From: Xylophilus rhododendri
GTDB lineage: Bacteria; Pseudomonadota; Gammaproteobacteria; Burkholderiales; Burkholderiaceae_C
Direction of reading: 5' to 3'
DNA length: 64,000 nucleotides
Assembly (NCBI RefSeq): GCF_009906855.1
Contig: NZ_CP047650.1
Span: forward strand, 1,054,001 to 1,118,000
The position numbers and the translations under genes are program-made. This document shows positions 48,057-60,100 of the stretch, in pieces (position 1 is the first letter of the stretch; each line of letters begins with the position of its first letter). Below the pieces are notes generated by a model, which searched no databases, had not been told where the DNA came from, and was given only the letters and a program-made list of their open reading frames with translations.

Positions 48057-48090
48057 AAAGCCCCTGATTCGCAAGAATCAGGGGCTTTTT
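48057..48090. terminator. Strong bidirectional terminator between tRNA-Thr and the exoprotein gene
   Basis: AAAGCCCCTGATTC and GAATCAGGGGCTTT form a perfect 14-base-pair stem with a GCAA tetraloop and T-runs on both strands. It ends the tRNA transcript and can also end the minus-strand exoprotein operon, whose stop is 58 bases away. Confidence 0.93.
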
Positions 48091-48148
48091 CCGTGATGGG
48101 CCAGCTGGCGGCGGCCCTTGCGCCGCGCCGGCGCCGGTCCCGGGCGGG

Positions 48149-51100
48149 CTAGCGGTCCGCCTCCAGCAGGCGCCGCTCGGCCTGGCTCAGCCGGGCCAGC
48201 ATCTCGGGCTTGAAGTCCTGGCCGTGGCCGACCAGCTGCACGAAATTGGCGGCGTCGTAGCCGGCCGCCGCCGAAGGGCCGGGCGTGGCGGATGCGGGCT
48301 TGTCGTCCACCGGCGCGCCGTTGGCGCCCAGCACCCGCACGGTGAAGACCGAGGGCTGGTTCTGGCGGGCCGCGGCGCGTTCGCGCTGCACCGCGTCCTG
48401 CGCCGCCACCACCGCCTGCGAGGCCGCGGCGCTGGCGTTGGTCAATGCGCCCACGTTCACCGCCGCCACGGTCGGGATGCCGGTGCTCTTGCCCTGCACC
48501 TGGATGTTGGCGGCGTTGACCACCTGCAAGGCCGCCAGGTTGACGTTGCCCGAGACGCGGATGCCCGCCTCCCCCGCATCGATGGTGCCCAGCGGCGCGA
48601 TCAGGTCCACGTCGCCCGGCGGCACCTCGGGAATCGGGTTCAGCGTGGCGATGCCGGCGCCGGTGCTGGGCACGTTGGGCGAGAGCTTCACGTTGCCGTA
48701 GCTGTCGTACTCGCGCTTCGGGGGCGTGTAGACCAGCGTGGTCTTGGAGCCCCGGCCGGCGTTGATGTCGCCGGTCGCCGACCAGGCCAGGATGTCGCCG
48801 CCGAAGGTGGTCATGATGCGCGACAGGCCCAGCAGGATGCTGTCCTGGCTGTACATCTGGATGGAGCCGTCGCCCTGCGTCAGCAGGCCGGCGGGCGTGG
48901 CATCGGCGGATGCGGCGGGCGTCACGCCCTCCACGCCCACGATGGTGGCGCCGCCGGGCGTCAGCGTCTGGATGTCGCCGCCGGCCACGGTGCGGATGCC
49001 GGCATTGTTCGCCGTGCCTTGGTAGAGCGTGATCGCGCCTTGGCGCTGCACCGTCTGGCCGGCCGCGTCGGTTTCGGGGAACAGGGCGGCGATCGCCTGC
49101 CGGCCGCGCAGGTAGCTGCCGGCGCGGGAACTGGTCACGTCGTTGAATTCGCGGCCGCCGGCCGTGAGTTCGGCATAGAACACCTGGCGCACGAAGATGC
49201 GCTGCTGCTCCGGCGCCAGCGCGTCGAAATAGGCCAGCGCCTCGGCCGCGCTGCCGCTGAAGCCCCAGCGCCCGGCCAGCCACTGGGCCAGCTCGGTCTC
49301 GTAGGTCTTGGCGACCTTGCCGGGCTGCTCGGCCAGCGGACGCGAGGCATCCATGAGATTGGCCGGATCGAGATAGCGCGCCGCGAAGCCCGCGAAATCG
49401 CTGGCGCCCTGCCCCGGCAGGCCCGCGCCCAGGCCGGCCTGCACGGCGATGCCGGCGCCCGGCCGGCTGTCGGCGGCCGTCACCGGGCCGGCGCTGACGA
49501 AGGCGGCGGCATTGCCCAGGAAGATGTCGCCGCCGGCCGAGATTTCCAGCGTGCCCGGGCCCATGACGGTCACGCCGCCGTTGCCGCGGTAGTAGATGCT
49601 GCCGCCCGCGGCGAGCATCGAGACATCGGTCGCATTGCCGTGCGCGAACAGGCCGCCGCTGTTGACGATGTCGCCGCCGGCCACCATCTGCACCGGCTTG
49701 GAGGCCAGGTAGTCGTCGGTCACGCTGCCGTCCGCGGACGGTGGATGCCGCAGCTCGCCGATGCGCACGCCCAGCAGGTCGCCGGTGTTGGCGTAGATGT
49801 GCGAGACGGTGCCGCTGCCGGCCATGCTGTCGTCGCTCAGGGTGTTCGGGCCGAAGACGAAGGGCGTGCCGCCTGTGCCGGAATAGCTGCCGCTATAGGG
49901 CTCGTAGTTGACTTCGTAGATCGATTCCAGGCTCTGCACGCCCGCCCAGAAGTTGCTGGCCAGCGGGGTGGCGAAGCTGTCGCCGCTGCTGCCGGCCGCG
50001 GCCACGCGCCAGCCCGGCCGCAGCGGCGTGGCGATGGCCGTGGCGGAGGTGCCCAGCAGGCCGAAGGCGCTGCTGGAATTGCTGGCGCTGTTGTTGTTCA
50101 GGCCCGAGATCAGGCCGCCCGCCAGCAGTTCGAGCTGGCCGGTGGGCGACGGCATCAGGTAGTCGCTGTAGAGGCGCGGCGCGTAGTAGATGCTGCCGCC
50201 CGGCGCGATGGCGCGCAGCGTGGCCGGCAGGAAACCGGTGCCGCCCGCATCCGCCAGCGGCGAGAGGTTGCCGCCGGCCGAGAAGAGTTCGATGCCGGTG
50301 TTGTCCTGCCACAGCGTGAACCAGGCCGCCGCGCGGCCGGTGCTGCCATCGGCCAGGGTGGCCTGGGTCTCCAGGCGTTCGCCGGCGCGGCCGGGGTCGA
50401 CCACATCGCCCATCACCAGGTCGCCCAGGGCCTGCACCCGCAGCTGGCCGTCGCCGGGCGCGAAGCTGGCGCCCTGGCGCATGCGGGCCGAGTAGGCGGT
50501 GTGGTTGTCCAGCCCGCGCGGGTCGGCATCGGCCACGCCCCAGCCCTGCTGCTGGATCACGCCCACGCTGCCGGCCTGCAGCGTGGTGTCGCCGCGCAGG
50601 CCGGCGTAGAGCCCGCCGTAGAGCTGGCCGCCGGCCGTCACCGAGATGTCGCCGCCGCCGGTCTGCAGCACCTGGCCGTCGACCACCCGGCCGCTGGAGG
50701 CCGCGGCCACCACGATGTTGTGCAGGGAGTCGCTGCCGTCGGCACCGATGTTGCCGCCGGCCTTCACCACCACCTTGCCGCCGCCCAGCGTGCCCATGCC
50801 GGAGAAGGCGGCCAGGTTCAGGTTGGAGTAGCCGGCGAACTGCGAGATGCCGTCCACCAGGTAAGTGCCGAAGTTGACGCCCCAGGCCGTGGCCTGGCCC
50901 AGTTCCGCGCCGCCCTGGCGCCAGAGCCAGGTGCCGACGACTTCCGAGTCGCTGTTCTGCCAGCCGCTGATGTTGCCGCGTGCCGAGAGGGTGAAGTCGC
51001 CGCCGGCGGTGGGATACCACATGCGCTGGTCGTTGATCGCCGCGGCATAGCCGGCCGCATCCGGCACCAGGCTGCCGAGCAGGGTGCCGGCGGGGTTGGC

Positions 51101-54100
51101 GCCGGTGAGGTCCGGGTAGAGCTCGCGCGACGCGTTCCAGACCGTGCCGGCGCCGGTGCCGGCCAGCGCCGTGCCGGCGGTGTAGACGCCGAAGGCGGAC
51201 TTCTGGATGTAGTCGCCGGCCGTGTACAGCTCCAGGTCGCCGGTGCCGGTGCGCAGCACACTCACGCCGGGCGAGGGTGCTCCCTGGGCGCCGTAGCTTT
51301 TGATGTTGACCTGGTAGGGGTCGTCCAGCACCAGGTCGGCGCCGCTGCCGTCGGTGCGCAGGCCGCGGCTGTCGGCGCTGGCCAGATCGGCGCCGGCCAC
51401 CAGCCGCAGACTCCACGAGAGGCTGCCCGGGGCCAGCATGGCCGACAGCGGCCAGATGTCGTGCGCGCCGGTCTGGCCGGTGATGGAGCTGGCGAAGGTG
51501 CCGGCCGGCAGCTGGTCGCCCGCCGCCAGGGTGATGTTGGAGGGAATCGCCACGGTGGTGCTGGCCGCGGTGCCCAGCAGCGCCATCGCGGTGCCGCGCG
51601 GGATGAAGGCGTTGCGGGTGGAGATGCCCGTCGTCGCCGAGCCCAGCTGCAGGGTGCCGGCCTTGAGTGTGGTGCCGGCCGGCAGGATGGTCGGCAGCGC
51701 GCTGAGCGGCGTGCCGGCCGCGTAGAGCACACCGGTGGAGGTGATGACGTCGGCCGCCAGCACCTGGTTGGGGTTGGTCACGGCCGACTTGCTGACGATG
51801 ATGGTGGCGCCGGTGACCACATCGAAGCTCAGCGGCGTGCCCGTCCTGGGATAGAGCTTGATGCCGGCGGCCGGCAGGTCCAGCGTCAGCGTGCCGGTGA
51901 TGGGCAGGGTGGAGCCGGCGCCGAGGATGTCGCCGGCCTGCGCGGTGTAGGACGCGGCCAGGGTCTCGTTGGAGAAGACGACGCCGTAGACCACGCTGTC
52001 CGGCGACTGCGGCGGCGGCAGGAATCCGTCGTTGATGCTGCCGTGCACCAGCAGGCTGCCGCCGGCGCGCAGGGCCAGCACGCCGGGCTCGCCGGAGCCG
52101 CGCTGGGCGGGGTCGGCGCCGGGGCCGTAGCGGTAGCCGGACAGGTCCAGGTCGCCGTCCACTGTGAGATCGCCCGCGCTGCGGATCTCCACGCCCGGGC
52201 GCAGGTGGAAGGCCGCGCCGTAGGCCTGCAGGCCGGCCAGGCGGCCGCCCGCGCCGCTCAGGCCGCTGTTGGCCCAGGCAGCGTCGATGAACTGGCGGCT
52301 GCGGGTGTCGATCTGGTCCAGGCCGATGACGCCGTCCGCGCCCACCGGTGCACCGGCGCTGTCGCCGTTGTCCTGGCGCACGATGGCATCGGCGCCGGGC
52401 GGCTGGTAGGTCTGGAAGGCGTTGAGGGCGATGCTGGCCGCGCCGCGGATGTCGAGGGCGCCGCCGGCCTCGATGCGTACGTCCCCGCTGGTTTCGGCCG
52501 TGCGCGGTGCGTTGATCTCCACCTGGCCGCGGGCGATGCCGTCGGGCGAACGCAGGTCCAGCGTGGCGCCGGGGTTCAGGCGCACCGTGCCGTTGGTGGA
52601 GGTGAGTGTGATGCGGCCGCGGTTGGAGGCGTCGATGGGCGCGCCGTAGCTGTCCGTCACCAGGGTGTTGCCATGGGTGTCCAGCACGGCGGCCGAGGCC
52701 AGCAGCAGGTCGCCGCTGGCGGCCAGGGCGATGCGGCCGGGGGCGTCGCCGGAGGCGTCGATGCTGCCGTTGACCGTCAGGCTGCCGCCGTTGACGGCCA
52801 GGCTCACGTCGTGCGCCTTCACCCGGCCGTCGACCGCCAGGTCGCCGTGCGAGAGCGAGACGCTGCGGGCCTCGAAGAAGCCGGCATCGTCGAGATGGGT
52901 GTTGAGGTCGGCGAAGGCGGCGCTGTCCAGCCGGTCCGCCGCCAGGGTGAACCGGCCGTCGGCGAAACCGGCCGCGCCATGGCCGTCCAGCGTGCCGGCC
53001 AGGGTGACCGCGCCCTGGCGGGCGTCGGCGCTGAGCGAGCCGGCAGCGCTGTGCGCGGCCGAGACATCGATGCGCGAACCCGCCGCCTGCGTGATGCTGC
53101 CGCTGTCGCTCAGCAGGGCGACGGCGCCGCCCCAGCTGTACTTGTCCACGTCGAAGAAGCTGGCGGTGCGGCCGGCGAGGTCGAGCACGGCGCGGCTGCC
53201 GAGCGTGATGTCGCCGGTGGATTCCACCGAGAGCTGGCCGCTGGGCAGGGCCACGGCGGTGTCCAGCGTCACCGTCTGCGCCTGCAGCTTGAGCGCGGCG
53301 CCCAGTTCCGTGATGGCCGCGGTGTCGACCGGCGCGGCGCCCTGCGGCGCGGTCACGGCGATATGGCCGCTGGCCTGGTAGCGCATGTCCGAGCCGCCGT
53401 GGCCGGTCAGCAGCGGCGTGTCGATGTCGAGGTCGCCGCCCACGGTCAGCGAGCCGAGGTGGTTGGCCGTGACCCGGTCGGAAGCATGGATGGCCACGCC
53501 CGAGAAGCCCTGCACCACCCGGTCCAGCGCCACCTGGCTCTGCGGCTGGCTGAGCGCGTCGTAGCCGAATTCCACCGTGCGGGCATCGATCTCCAGCCGG
53601 CCCGCACCCGAACCCGGCCCGCCCGGCAGCAGGGCCGCGGGCGGCTTGCTGGCGTAGCTGGTGCCGGAGCCGGTGGAGATGCCGTTCCACACCAGGTCGC
53701 CGGTGGCGATGCGCACCACGTCGTTGGCGCCGCCCCAGCCGTAGAAGGCCGGGGTGTTGAACACCATCTGCACGGTGGAGCCGCCGGTGTCCAGCGTGGA
53801 GGAGCCGTAGAAATTGAAGGCGCCGCCGGCCGTCAGGCTCAGGCGTTCCAGCGCCGGCACGCCGGCGGTGGCCGAGGGCCGCAGCAGCTTGTCGAGCACG
53901 TCTTGCGTGAGGTTCCAGCCGGGCTGCAGGGCGCCGGCCGATTGCGCGGCGGCGAGGCTCGCGTCGGTGCCCAGGTTGATCTGGTCCTGCGACACGGTGA
54001 GGTAGCGCGCGCCGATGTCCACCCGGCCCAGGTCCAGGCCGCCCGGCGCGGCGAAGACCACCGAGCCCTGGGTGAGCAGCGAGGCGCCGTCGGCCACGGC

Positions 54101-57100
54101 GATGCTGCCGGTGCCGGTGGAGGGCAGGAATTCCAGCCAGCCGTTGCCGGTGGCCAGCACGGCGATGCCGCCCGAGGCGCCGGTGCCGTTGGCGAAGACG
54201 TAGCCGAGCGAGGAATCGATGGCCCGGCCGTCGAAGCCCCGGGTGTCGATGCCGGCGCCCTGCTCCAGCCTCACCTGGTCGCCCACCAGGAAGACCTGGC
54301 CGGCGCGCAGCGAAGCGCCCTCGCGCAGGGTCACGCCCGGGTGCGGCAGGTTGTCGCTGCCGAAGTAGATGCGCGGGCTGTCGCCGGCGCTGGTGGTGCC
54401 GTCGAAGTAGCGCCAGCTGCCGCCCAGGGACAGGGTGCCGGCGGCGAAGGCGTTGAGGTCGCGGTCGACCAGGGAGACGGTGCCGGCCGTGGCGGCGGCC
54501 GTGGCGGGCCGCACCTCGATGGGGGCGTTGGCGCTCAAACTCATCCAGCCGTCCATGCCGGCCACGTCGGTTGTGGTCACGCCGGAGAAGAGCACGGTGC
54601 CGGCGAACTGCAGCGGGTTGGCGGTGTCGTCGTCCTGGCGCAGGTCGATGTCGAGGATCTTGCCGTCCTCCGGCAGCCGGCCGCGCAGCTTGTCGAACTG
54701 GACGGCCTGGGCCAGCAGGAACTGGCTGAAGCTGGTCTCGTTGTACTGGCCGATGTGGCGCACCGCGTCGCCCGGCGTCACCAGCAGCTGGGCGGGCAGG
54801 CTGGCGAAGCTGCCGGTGCTGGCCTGGCCCTGCACCGCGGTGGTGGACCAGGAGCCGTCCGCCAGCGCCACCGCGCCGGCCTGCGCCCGCAGGGAGGTGG
54901 TGCCGCCCAGCTCGACGCGGAAGGCGCCGGGCATCAGCGCGAAGCTGGACGGCAGCAGGGTGTAGGTGCCGGCCGGCAGGCCGGGCACGCCGTCGCCGAT
55001 GCGGATCTGGGTGCCCACGGCCGGGTCGCCCGCGCCCTTGTCCAGGATCACCGGCGCATAGGCCGACTGGTAGCCCGGCAGCAGCGCATAGACCTGGCTG
55101 CCGGCCTGGCTGGCGCCGTAGATCACCGGGTTGGCATTGGCCAGGGGCGTGTTGAGCACATTGACCGAGCCGCCGCGGCCGGAGACGAAACCCTCGCCGT
55201 GCAGCACGCCGCCGCCGGACAGGTCGATCACCGCGCCCGCCTCGCCGATCAGCTGCGCCGCGCCTATGCTCACGCCGGTGGAAAGCACGCCCTGGTCCAG
55301 CCGGTTGTTGCCGCCGTTGTCGCCGCGCGAGACATAGGTGTCGGCCAGGTCGTATTGCGTGCGGTAGGCGCCGCTGCTGGTGGCGCCGCTGTAGCTCACG
55401 CCGTCCACCGTGCCGCCGAAGGGCATCTCCAGGCCGGCCGCGCTGACCGAGGTCAGGCTGCCGCCGCGCAGCACCACCTTGGGATCGAGCAGGTTGGCCT
55501 CGAAGGGAATGATGGCCTGCCAGCCGGTGCCCAGCGTGGCGCCCGCGCCGCCGATGGTGTTGAGCGAGATGGTGCCCAGCGGGGCGCGCACCACGCCGCC
55601 CTGGTCCACCGTGCCGCCCATCAGGATCAGGTTGCCGAAGGCCGAATAGGGCACGGCCGGCGCGTCGCCCCGGGCGACCTGGCCGTCGCTGGCGCGAATG
55701 ACGAGCTGGCTGTCGGCCGCGACCTGGGCGATGGGATTGCCGCTGACGCCGGGAACGTAGAGGCCGGCCACCAGGGCGCCGTTCTGGCCGCTCATGGGGT
55801 AGAGCTGCTGGGCATCGACCTCGATATTGCCGGCCGTGGTCAGGCCGCCGGCCAGGCGCACGTCGCCGCTGCTGCGCAGCACGATGTCGGCGAAGCCGCC
55901 CAGCACGTCGAACACCTGGGGGATGCTGCTGCCGCCGGTCAGCGTGCCCGTGCCCTGCTGGCCGCGCGCGCCGGAGAGCGAGGCGCCGTACAGGTCGATC
56001 AGCTGGCCCTGCAGCGTCAGCGAGCTGTGGCCGGAGGGCCCGTAGCCGCCGGCGACGGGGGTGAAGAAGCCGGGCTGGAATTCGGTGATCAGCGCGGGTG
56101 CGTCCCAGCTGCCGCCGTCCAGGCGGATGTAGGGGGCGGCCAGGCGCACCTGGGCGTCCGGTGTGCCGGACGCCACCGTCAGCACGCCGCCCTTGAGGTT
56201 GAGGCTGCCGCCCAGCGACAGGTCCAGGTCGCCCTGGAAACGGATCGCATCGTGGGTGGAGAGCGTCAGCGCCGAGAAGCCGCCGGCCTGCACCTGGTTG
56301 GCGCCGAGCACCGCGTCGCCGAACAGCAGGTTCGCATCGCGCTGGCCCGGGGCCAGGTCGGCGGCGAGCGTGCTCGGGCCGGCCTGCTGGACCAGGGTGA
56401 TGGTGTGCAGGCGGTTGAGCGAGTCGTCCAGCGTCTCGGTGAGGGACTGGTAGATGCGGCTGTCCAGGTACAGCGCCAGCGAGCCGCCGGCCGCCTGGGC
56501 GCCGCCGGCCTGGGCCTTGAGGGTGCCGTCGAGCACGATGCCGTTGTTGGAATGCAGCTCGATGCTGCCGCCGGCACTGGCCAGCGCCACGGTGCGCGAG
56601 GCTTCGGTGGCTGGGCCGCCGGCCGCCGCATCGACCTGGGCGGCGGCACCGGAGGCGTCGAGCAAGGCGCCCGGCCGCACGATGAGATAGGCATCGCTGT
56701 TGCCGACGGTGATACTGCCGCCGTCCGGCGCCACGCCGTAGGCGCGGCCCTGGCTGTCCTGCGCCACATAAGCGTGGCCGGAGACGTCGAGCACCGCGTT
56801 CTCGCCGATCCAGACCGAGCGGCCCGGGTCGTATTGCTGGCCGGCGGTGGTGCCGGGCAGGCTGGCCAGCGAGATGCTGCCGCCCCAGGCCTGCAGCCGG
56901 CCTTCGACGGTGAGCTGGCCGTCGGCGCGCAGGTCTATCGCCTGGCCGGGATCGACCGAGACGAACGCGCCCTCGCCGATGACCAACGGCGCCTGGTTGA
57001 CCGCCAGGTCGGCGCCGGCCCGCAGCGACAGGCTGGCGCCGCCGCGCTGGGTGAGCGTGGCGTGGGCCGCATCCTCGGCGTAGAGCGGCGGCGTCCACAC

Positions 57101-60100
57101 CGAGAAGAGCGCGCCGGGCTCGCTGCCGGTGGCGGCCGCCTGGGCACGCGGCAGGTCGGCCAGCAGCACCGACATGGAGACGGCCAGTTCGGTGCCCGGG
57201 GCCACCGCCAGGCCGTCGCGGCCCTGCACCGCGTAGTGAGAGAAACCGGTGTCGAAGAAGCCGGTGCCCAGCACCGTGGGCGCCTTCACCGCCAGGTCCT
57301 GCGCGGCGGTGCTGCCGGCCAGCACGACGGTGCCGGCGGGCAGCAGCAGGTCGGCGCTGGCGACGGCGCCGGCCGCATAACGGGTGGTGACCGGCGTGAT
57401 CGACAGGCCGTCCGGGAAGGCATCGGCCGGGATGGTGTAGCCCGCAGGCAGCGGGCCGCCGAAACGCACCAGGCTGCTGCCGGCCGGCACGGTGCTGCCG
57501 GCGAACCAGTAGACGCCGGCGGCGGTCTGCACATAACTGCCGGTGGGCACGACCCAGGCGGCGGCCACGGTGACCGGCGCGCTGCTGCTGGCCAGGGGCG
57601 TGGTGGCGGCCGTCAGCGTCTGGCCGGCGGCGATGGCGCGCAGGGTGACCAGGAAGTCGGCCGGGATGGTGTCGCCGGCATGCACGGTGTAGTCGGCGCC
57701 CAGCTGCAGCTGCACCTGGGTGGTCTGGCCGGCCTGCAGCGTGCCGTTCGCGCCGGGAAGGCCGGCGCCTATGCCGACCGCCGTGCCGGAACCCAGGGTG
57801 AGGGTGCCGCCGCCGCTCACGCCGTAGCCGCGGATGGTGCCGTCCACCTGCAGCGGCGCGTCGATCAGGCTGTCGCTGGCATTGGCGGCGTAGCCGGCCA
57901 CCACGGTGACATCGCCGCCGCGGCCGCCTTGCAGCGAGCCGTCGGCGCGCAGGGCGGCGCCGGAGGAGCTGTCGATGCTGCTGCCCGCCGCCAGGCTCAC
58001 GCCGCCGGCGCTGCGGATGTCCACCGCGCCGCCGTCGATGTAGGGCAGCAGGTGGCCGTCGTCGGGCGCCAGCTGCAGGTTGGTCCACAGGCCGCGGGTG
58101 TCGAGCATGGCGCCGTTGCCGATGGCCACGCCGGTGGGCTGGCCGGCGCCGGCCGTCATCAGCTGGTCGGTGCGCACGCCCGCCTCGCTGAGGGTGGAGA
58201 GCACATTGCCCAGGGCGATGGAGCCGCCGCGCGCCGTCAGGCCGGCATCCACCGTGACCTGGGGCGCATGCAGGGCGATGCTGCCGCCGGGCACCACGGA
58301 CAGGGCGCCGTCCACCCGCACGCCATCCTGCGCGGCGGCCACGATGGCGCCGAGGCCGAAGCCGTCGAGCCGCGCGCTGTCGAGCATCAGCGTGGCGATG
58401 CGCTCCTGCGGCAGCGCGGCGCCGGTGGCGATCTGCGCGGCGATGTCCTGCACCTGGCCGAAGAGGATGCTGCCGGCCACCGGCGCCAGGTTGTGGAAGA
58501 CCCCCACCGCGCCCAGCGTGGCATCGGTGTTGAAGGCCGTGGTGTAGCTGCCCAGGATCAGCTGCGCGGCCAGCGGCGCGGCGTCCTGCGACTGGGTGTA
58601 GCCGTCCAGCGTGGCATCGGCCTTGTCGGTCTGGCGGGCGCCCTGGTACACGGTGGAGACGATGTCGCCTTCGAGCACCGCCGAGCGGGTGGCCACGATC
58701 AGCTGGCCGGCATCGCGGCCCACGGTGTAGCCGTTCTCCAGGCGTTTTTCCGGGCCGATGAGCGGGTTGTAGAAATAGGCGGTGGCGCTGTCGCCCCAGC
58801 GCGTGTGGGTGTCCTCGAAACCCCGGTAGAGGCCGGTGTAGGCGATGTCGCCCGGCGCGTTCGAGACTTCGTAGAGCTTGCCGTCCGCGCCCTTGAGCCA
58901 GCTCTGGCGCAGGGTGCCGGTGGCCACGTCCAGCGTGCCGCCCGAGAGGTTGATGCTGGAGCCCGCCTGGCTGACCAGCGCGCCGCCGGTGAAGGCCACG
59001 CTGCCGCCGCCGGCCGCCCATTCGCCGATGGTGTGGCCCTGCAGGCCCAGGTAGCCGCCCACCTCCAGCAGGCCGCCGGCGGTGTACCAGCGCTCGTCGG
59101 CATCGCCGCCCACGCCGGCGGCCACATGCACCAGGCGGCGCCGGTCGATCCAGACGGTGGTGTTGTTGAGCGCGCCGCTGTCGCGGTTGACCGGCGAATC
59201 GCGCTGCTCGTTGCCCTGGATGTCGACCTCGATGTCGTTGGCCGCCATGGCCACCTGCACGCCGACGGCGCCCGACACATCGAGCCGGGCGCCCTGCGCG
59301 ATGGTGCTGCGCCCCGCGCTCACCGCCACCTGGCCGCCGGTGGCCAGGGTGGTGGAGCCGCCTTCGAAAAGCACGTCGCCGCCCGAGACGATCTCCACCC
59401 GCGAGAGGTCGCGCCGGTCGTCCTGGCGCGAGAGGTTGTCGAACACGCCCGGCACCAGGCTGCGCCGCGCCAGGTCCATGCGGGCGGATTCGTCGATGAG
59501 GGCGCTGCGCTGGCTGTCGAGCGCGGTGCGGCCGTTCTGGTCGTCGAGCAGGATGGCGTTGAGGCCGCGCGCGGTGGTGAGCACGCTGGAGGCGGCGTCG
59601 GATGCCGAGGCCAGCAGGTGGATGGTGCCGCGGGTGTCCACGGTGGTGGTGGACAGGGCCACGCCGTCCTGCACCACGGTGCGGCCGGCCAGGGTGATGT
59701 CGCCCTCGGGCGCCTGCAGCAGGCCGGTGTTGGCCACACGCCCGGCCTGGCTCTGGGCGTTGAAGCCCGGCGCCACCTCGTTGCCGCGGGTGGTGGAGGT
59801 CTGGTTGGCCGCCGTGCCCTGCCCTGCGCGAACCACGAAGAAATCGCCCGCCGCCATCTGCACCTGGCCGCGCGGCGTGGTGATGGTGCCGGCATTGGCC
59901 GCCTGCTGGCCGAGCAGCAGCACATAGCCGCCGCCCTGGGTGGCGGATTCCGGCGCGGCGGTGTTCAGCCGCGCGCCGGCCTCCACCGTCACGGCGCCGG
60001 CCGCATCGGTGAAGCTGGGCACATAGGCGCCGCCGGCCTGGGTGCTGTAGATGCCGTTCTGGCGGAACTGCTCGTCGCCGATCTTCGCGGCGGCGGCCAC

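Noticed and set aside
49893..59021. Second minus-strand frame of 3,042 codons inside the exoprotein gene
   Set aside because: Arg/Pro/Gly-rich translation without recognisable structure; it overlaps the real frame completely.
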